Source: Setaria digitata (taxonomy: Eukaryota > Nematoda > Chromadorea > Rhabditida > Setariidae). From it: DNA of 33,537 nt. The stretch lies in NCBI GenBank assembly GCA_003640385.1, contig RCAB01000603.1:1-33537 (forward strand). Reading direction: 5' to 3'. The position numbers and the translations under genes are program-made. Positions 11,952-20,700 of this stretch are shown one piece after another. The stretch's first letter is position 1. The number at the start of each line of letters is the position of its first letter. A model generated the notes under the pieces. The model saw only the letters and a list, made by a program, of their open reading frames with translations, had not been told where the DNA came from and did not search any database.

Positions 11952-14900
11952 NAAAGGAAAAATTGGAAGAGAATTTGAAGCTTAAAAGATCTCAATTTTT
12001 AGAAGAACAAAATTTGTCTTTTTTTTTTAAACACTTACGATCTAAAAACTCTAAAACAAAGATTTGGAACAAATGGAGAAAATTACTGAACTGAGAAATG
12101 ATGATATTGCGTAAAAAAAAAAAAAAAAAAAAAAAGAAAAGAAAATAAACTATAGCAAATTTTTCTTTTAAGCTTTAAATTCTCTTCCAATTTTAGATAA
12201 ACATGATTAATACTTATCACTTTGGTCATTGAATTTATTAAAATATGTGGAAATTTTTGACTCCTTTTTTTCTAATGCATAAAAAAAGTGTTGTTTCGAT
12301 AAATTATCATAAGATAAAAGTTTAATAAGCTATTCAGGTTAGCAAGAGAATGAGCTATTGGTAAAAGAAAGAAAAAAAAAATGTGAAATTTGCAGATATC
12401 AAGAAGAGGTAAAGTTTGATGTAGAAAAAAAATTCGTACCGAAAGGGTGAAACATTTGCTGTATTAGTGACAGTTTAGGTAAGATATTGCCAACAGATAA
12501 AATGATTTTAGGTAAGACATTGATTGCACTAATTAATTAGCTAATTAATTAGATAAAATATTGCCAAGGTAAATTAACTTGGAGAATGCATGATAGCATT
12601 AAATTGCTTCAAGTAAAGATAAATGCTACAATAATTAGTTTAGGTAATGTAGTGCACTGCTGTGCTGTTACCTTAATCAGTTCAAGTATAGTATTACTGC
12701 AGTAAATTGTCTCAGGTAACAAGACAGGTAATATTAAATACTATTTAGCAAATAAACAACAAAGAGAATAAGAATCGGTGGTATTTCGCATCAGAAACGA
12801 TGACAAAAACCGGAAAAAAAGACAAGAAGCGAGAGCTTAAATTTACCTTCCGTTTTTATGATTACAAAAGGAAAACAAACCCCTTCGAAATGTCATTAAT
12901 TACCGTCGAGAAAAATTAAAATTTAATTCCCTTTTCCTTTTTGACAAATGCTTTCGTTCAGATGAATTAATCGCTTTTATCATTTTTTCTTCTTTTTTTG
13001 TTCTTGATTGAAATAAGAGGAAATTTTAAAATGCTAAATAAGCAATAACAGATATGTATTGTATATTTATTCGATAATTTTTTTTTTTTTTTTTTATTGC
13101 TTACAATTAAGATGAAAATAAAATTTTGCAATTATTCAAATGTCTCTAAGCATTATTTATCTCATTAATCAATCGACCGATTAATTAATCAAATCACATT
13201 ATGCATTACAGAGAGCTAGCCACAAATAGAAATTTATCAAAAGAAGAAAAAATTAGGACAAGAAAAGATAGCAATTTCATCTCCTTCCTTTCCTCACTTT
13301 CCTATCTTTTCAAATATATTAACAAGAAAAAAAAAAAATTTTAAAATGAGAATAAAAAACGAATTATTGAAAAAGAAAAAGAGAGAGAGAAAAAAAAAAA
13401 AAGATTTGATTAAAATATCAAAATGAGACAGGAAAGAAGAAAAGCATTACTCAATTAAGCAATTAATTATTTTTTTTTTTTTTTAAACATTATCACATAA
13501 CCAAATATTTTTTAACAAATGTAATAATTTTAGCAAAAGTTTCGACAATTATTTAAAAAAGAAAAGAAAAGAAAGAAAGAAAGATGGAAGAAAATTTTTC
13601 AAAGAAACATTTTAGATTTCAACATTATAATTCATTTTTAAAAGCTGGCCAAAATCTCTTTTTCTTTTTTTGAAAAAGAACTCTGAAAATAAGACGAAAA
13701 TGAAAAATTTATGCTCATAAAAAAAATAAGAATAAAAAATAATTTGAATGAGTTTTTTTTTTCTCCTTTTCTTCTTCTCCCTCTCCCTCTCCCTCTCTCT
13801 CTCTCCTACTTTTTTGTTTACCCACTCTTTTAGCACTAATTATGAAAGCCATTTATTAATTAGAACAAATCCAAAGAAATTTTATACACTTACAACGTGT
13901 GAATGGAGCGCGCTGTTGCTGCCACTGATCCTGGCAAAAGAAAAAATTTATTTGCCAAAAAATAAAAGAGAAAATCAATCTTTTTTAATGCAATACTTCA
14001 ACAAATTGTTCATATTTATTAATAATAAACATTTTGAAATGAATTATTTTACTGCTAATTAGTGGCTATATTAATTAAAATAATATGTTATAAATATGCA
14101 TCTATTATTGATCAAATATGAATGATATAATTTTTAGAACTGAAGAATCGAAAATTTGAATTTCTTTTCTTTTTTTAATTTTAAACTACTACTTTATTTT
14201 ATTCTTAGTAAAATGAACAAGATCTATTCATTTTTTTTTTCTGCGTGACTTTTTTTTTTGTCTCTCTTAAATTACAATTAAAAAAAGTTTTGGTAGCAAA
14301 AAACAAAAACCTTCACTATCCACCAATTCTTTCAGTTTTTCGTTTTACTGTTTTTTTTTTTTTTTTTTATTTGTAGATTTCAATAACTTTCAAATGCGTT
14401 ACAATATTAAAAAAAAAGGGCTAGTTTTTTTTTTTTGAATATTCAATTCCAATTTAATTCTCAATCAGCTAGAAAAGCATTTCCTAAATTGGGCCAAAGT
14501 TTTTTCTTCACCGACGATCTTCTTCACTAACGAATTCATTCTATCAAATTCATCGTTCTCTTCTTCTTTCCATTTTTTTCTTTTTCCTCTTCCTTCCTTT
14601 AGATCAACATAAATGGCAGCAAAATTTACTAATGCTTAAAAACAATTGCTAAAATATTTGTAAATAAACGAAAAAAAAAAAAAAAAAAAAAAAAAAAACA
14701 CATCGAAATATTTGTTTGAAAAAGAAAAGAAAAACTTTTTTCTTTTTTGAATTATTTCGTCGTCTAATTATTATAAAACTCATAGAACTATTTAAAATAA
14801 TAGTTTCAAGACGATCTGTTCAACTCTTTTCCTTTTTTTTTTTCTTTTCTTTTTTTCTCAAAAGAAAAAAACCAAAATTAAAATTACTCTTTTTTTTTTT

Positions 14901-17763
14901 TCTAAAGAATGAAATAATTTGAAAAACATTTGAATGGTAAACTGAAAAGTATTTATTATGTATTTGCATGCAATTAATTTCAAATTCTGTGTCATTCAGT
15001 ATGATTATCTAGCAATTTCATTTTATTTATTTTAATCAGAGAAAAAAAAAACAAATTACATAAATTATTTTGAAATTTTACATAATTCATAATGCTAATG
15101 TAATTCGGAAGAAATTTTAAGATGAAAAACAAAAAACAAAAAAAAAATGTCGAAATTAAAGAATTAATTCCAAATAATAATAAAGGAAATTATATAATGA
15201 TTATCATTTTTTCATTATCGATGTATTTTGTTTAGTTTTTCGAGTAACAAGTGGAAATTTTCAAAAAAAATTTTTTTAAAAAAATAAAAAAGTTTGAATC
15301 AATAAACCATATGTGTTATTGATGATTAACATTTTTTTTTTTTTTACCTAATTCGATAAGAAACTCGCCATCATAATTATCAATAAATATTAACAGCCAA
15401 TCAGACTGATCATTAAAAGGCTTATTATACATTTTAAGATGAAAAAAAAAAAAAAAAGTGTCATGGTCATTCAAAATTAGTTAATTAGTTTTAAAAAATT
15501 GAGACAGAATTTCGCGGGAAAAAATATTGAGAATGATGAAATGTTGAATGTTGAAATTCCCATTTTTATTAATTGTAAAGTAAGCTTTATTGATAGAAAT
15601 GCGGAAAAACTCTTTTTTTTTCCACTTTTTGATTAAGTGAAGTTTGAAAAAGTAAAAATAAAAATAAAAATTGAGTGGCTTAATGATAAAACGGATGCAA
15701 TATTTATCACTGCTGATTAAACGAATATAAGAAAGAGCAACAAATTATCCATTTTCCATTCTTTTTTTTTTCTTCAAATTTTTGAAAAAAAAAAAAATTT
15801 TCTCCTATTAGATATTAGAAAGGAATGAAATACAATGTAAATGAAAAAAAAAAAAGAAAAAACCCATTATTTTCCAAGATATATCATCTGTTATTTAAAA
15901 TTCTTTTTTACAAATTTGTTTGCTAATCCCTACTAAATGGACGATATAATGTTTAAATTTCAAATCCGAGGAAAAAAAAAAAGAAATTGTGCAAAAGTAC
16001 ACTTGTAGTTGAAAAAAAAAAAAAACGAAAAAAACGAAACTAAAATTCAGTAAAATTTAAAAAGAATGAAGAAGTGTTTTAAAATATCAAACTCAATTTT
16101 TTTTTTTTCCTTTTTTTCCTGTGCTTTCTTCATTAAACATTTATCATTTGAGTTCCACTTTTATTACATTGAAGTTACAAAATTTTCCCTTCTTTTTTTT
16201 TTTAAATTCTATTCCAAGTAAAATTCTTAATATTACGTGTAGACTTACGTACGTCGTATAAGTTCTATATGTAACGTGCGTGCAAAATTCAATTCTTCGG
16301 CAAAACGTGTAAAATCATATGTTATACGTATACTCATAACATAAATTTCTTGAATAACTACAGCAAATATTTTAAATCTGTGTAAGGTATAAGTGTAACA
16401 TACGAATGTAATCCTAATGTTACGTGTAACGTGTGTTTTTAGCTCAAATATTGCGCTCAGGAATGCGTGTAATTTTAATATTTTACGTAGGCATATAAAA
16501 TATTTTATTTAATATTTATATTAATATTATATTTAATACTGTAAATGAAGAATGATGAATAAGTGTAAGAGGAAAAAAAACAAAATAAATTGATAAAAAT
16601 GCTAAATTTCGTAGATAATAGAATCAATTAAAATATTTATAGTCAATGTTAGATCAGAAATATCACAATAATTCAATTAATGAGCAATTATTATTTATTA
16701 ATGGTAGTTGATGTTTGTTTTCAACTGGAAAAAAAAATTCATTTATGCATACTTAATTACTTTTATATCTTTCCAATTTATTCCAATTTATAGCAATCAT
16801 TGCATAATTAAATCAAATGTGTTCTCAGATACTGAGAATTTAATAGTTATATTAAATAGCATATAAACAAACGATACCTGAACTATTTTCAATTAATATT
16901 TTTTCCAAATTAATAATTAAAATAAGCACAATTCCATTCTCTTTTTTTTTTCTTTCTTTTGAAATCTAATGTTACCGCTTATTAATAAATTTCCAAAATT
17001 GAAATGAAAATTGAAATAAACGAAAAATTTACACCAACTTCGATGAGACGATTTAATGCCTGCAATTTTGCTTGCAATTCTTCTGCATCATCACCTTGTG
17101 CATCTGTAATTTTTTTCACTTAATTATTATAATTATAATATTAGACTATTTGCAAATATTTTCTTTTTTTTTAAACTATTTATAAATTTTACCAAAAAAA
17201 ATTCCATAAATTTCATGAAAAAAGATGAAATTTAAATTGGTAAAAAAAAAAATGAAAAATTATATTCTGCAGTGATAAGATGAAAAACATACTGTAATTC
17301 ACATAAAAAAGGAGTTTTGCATGTTATAAGCTTATCAAGAAAGCAATTTTTGAAGCCATTAATATTCCCTTTGCTTCTTTTCCATCCCTTCTCTCTCTCT
17401 CTCTCTCTCCCTCTCTCCCTCTTTCCTTCCCTCTTAAGATAATCATCATTTGAGCAGCTGCAATTTTCAAAAAAAAAAAAAAAGTAAAAAATAAAAATGA
17501 GACAAATTGAAATATTACATTTTGAATGATTATTGCACAACGAGAGTGCTCTATTACCACTAGTCAGTTCAGTTTACTTATGCCGTTCGTTTATTATTAA
17601 CCAATTTTTATCAAATTTTATCAGTTCATCGTTTTGCCTATTGCCATTTATAAGATCAAATATCACTCTACCTTATTATTATTATCTATATGCCTTTTTT
17701 TTTTTTTTATTTGAAAAGTTTTTTTTTTTCGAAAAGTTTTTTTTCTCTCTCTCTCTCTTTCTT

Positions 17764-17798
<35 letters not shown>

Positions 17799-20700
17799 GT
17801 AATTATATCAAATATATATATATATCATGTATGAAAACTTTTCCCCTTCTTTTACAGGATGAGTGTAGTGCAGTAATTGAGTTATCAAATCAGAAATGAA
17901 AAATCACTCTAAAATACAATTTGATATAATTAAAACTGAAATTCTTAATTATAAACGGCTATAAAATTCATATAATTGAAATTAAAATTCTTAACTGTTA
18001 ATGGTTGTGTAGTTTATTGCCCGTTTCAGGATGATGGAATTGTAAATTAAAAGTTATTCAGTAGAATAAAAATTAAATCGAAAAAGTTGCAAAATGCATA
18101 TTTCAATTAGAATTGATGCAAAAGTAATCAACCTTTCTTTCCGATATTTTATAATTTTAGCAATAAAAATCAAAAACTAGTAATAAAAATTCTAATCGAA
18201 AGTTATCCCAAATAAATGGAGAGTTATTCACACTTCACGTTGATGTAGTGCAAATCACGTTTTTTTTTTTATTTTTACTTTTTTTTTTTTTACTGAGCAA
18301 TCACGTAAAACATCTAAAAAAAAGTAGAAACACTGATGAATGTAATAAAAATGACTGTAATAAATGTAAACAAACCGTAGGGTAATTCGAAGCGTACGTC
18401 AACTAGAAGTGAATGTCCGGTTGGACGACTTGTACCAACCGTTTGACCATTCCGAGTTTCCAATTCCTGATCAATTTGGAACCATTTACCCGGTCCGGCT
18501 TCATTGCTATATTGCACCGATGTTAGCGCCAAATAATGTACACCTGTAATTTGGATTAGATGAATAAATAACTGAATGGTTACCTGAGTAACTGAAATAA
18601 TAAATAAATGAACAAAAATTTTAATATGAAAATAACTTGTACAAAGCGAAAAATAAATAAATCATTTCTGGCTTCTGCATTAAAATTTCAATATTATTGG
18701 GAATCTTTTTTTTTTTTTCAATTTAAAAATAAAAAAAATTAATTTTTTTAACCTTCTTTTTTCTCTTTTTAATTCAAAAGTTTTAATTCATTGTCATCTT
18801 ACACTGCCTATTTTACTTACAATCATCAAGTTAATATATTCAATTTCCATTGTTTCGGAACAATTAATTTGTCTCTTTTTTCCCTTCAATTTTAAGCTAT
18901 ACTACAAATTTATGCAAAAAAAAAAAAATTCCTAATAAATGTGCAAAATTTTTAAAAGAAAGATCAAAAAAAAAAAAAAAAAAAAATAAAAAAAAAAAAA
19001 AACTGAGAATAAAATAAAATTTACCGAGAAGTTTATCCCAAAGAACACCTTTATTCCAAAGTTCGAGCAACATACCGTTATCGATTCGATTTGTTTCACT
19101 GTAATAATATTTTATCATTTACTGTTTTCTTAATTAAGACGGATGTGATAGCAAATTGTAGCTAACTAGAAATAACCACAAGCTAATATCATAGCTTTGT
19201 ACTAGCTAATTTAACTGATTGGTTGCAGGCTTGGAAAAGAAAAAGAAGGCAAATTCAATGTTCCTATCTAATTAATTTACTTAATCTTTTCGATAGAATA
19301 TATCTATTTGCTTCGCGGTTTTCTTTTTCTTTTTTTTTGTTTTTTTTTTGTTTTTTTTTCTATTTAATCATTGATATTTAAACTAAGCTGTACATAAGAA
19401 TTTATTCATGTTTCCACTGATCCCATTTAATAAAAAGTGATATAATATAATGAATTTCGACAAGACAAAATGAATTAATCATAATTAACAAGTCACTAGG
19501 CCTATCAGTATTCCGATATTTTATTATATTTTTATGGCAAGTTTTAGAAGTGTTTACAATTGCCGATAATTTCAGTGCTATAGCACTTAATGATATAATT
19601 AATTTTATAATTAAATTTCAGTAGTTATTAAAATTATAATGAGGTGAAAAAAAGAGAAAAACACAAACAAGATGAATTCTTGTTCCCAACAAGGCTGATT
19701 GCCTTTTACAGCTACAGTAGTCGATTTTACATTTTGTAACTTGACCACAGCATATGAATTGAATTCATCTGTAATAATTAGAAATGAATTACTGAAAAAT
19801 AATGAGAAATATTTAAGAGACAGTGAAGTGAGTAAATTTAATAGGAAAGAAAGAGCTATTCAAAAATTTTTGGAACGAAAAGGAAAAAAAGAATACGATT
19901 GGTTAATTAACTGATTATAACATACTGATAACAATAATCAGTTATATGTAAGCGAAATATTTAGAATATAAAACAAAATATAAGGTAGAATTTGATAATT
20001 GTAATTAACAGGTCACAATTATATCCAGGCGAAAATTCGAAGTATAACAGAATTTGATGAGTGTAATTTACAAGCTACTTAATTGCTTAATATTTCTTCC
20101 CAAATTATTAAAAATATAAAGTTAATATCAAAAATAAGTAGATGAAACGAATAGTTAGACTTAATTCAGAGTATAATCTAGTGAAAAGCGATTCGCTAAA
20201 ATTGAAATCTATAAAATCTACAAAAGGTTTACTGATTTATGATCAACTTATCATTGTTCATTATCGTTCTTGATTTAAATATAGTAAATTTTTGACATCC
20301 TAGAAGGCAGAGAGAGGTTAATCACTTGGTCATTTGAAGAAAGTAATTGAACATCGATAAGTAAGTGAAGGCCATTATGATTATTTATAAACTAATTTAT
20401 CAAATACTCCCTATGTAAATCTAATTCTTGTATAGGAAAATTATCCAACTATCATGCTTGCAATTATTATCAATCTTCTAACCTTGGTTATTTTATTACT
20501 GCTACTGTTACGGTTAATTGTGAATATCATTAACATCATTCATTATTGACTCATTACTCATCACTCATTACTGTCGAGTATCATTACTTATTACCATTAT
20601 TGTTTTTATTATTATTTTATTATTAATTATTACTAGAAGTAGCATGATTACTACTGGTGCTAGTGTTTGCTGATGATGATCATTCATTTCTATTATCAAA

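Larger units (their letters stand above)
10954..13893. other. unc-13 intron 7
   Basis: A 2.9-kb intron. It contains a 41-base A run with a single N at 11952, an inverted repeat at 11956-12194, scattered TTTAGGTAAGATATTG-like motifs at 12470-12730, a 39-codon plus-strand open frame at 12800, and a CT-rich tract at 13775-13806 beside exon 7. Confidence 0.55.

Noticed and set aside
13748..14062. 104-codon plus-strand open frame
   Set aside because: It begins in a T-run/CT microsatellite and runs antisense over the exon 7 microexon. It is a shadow frame.
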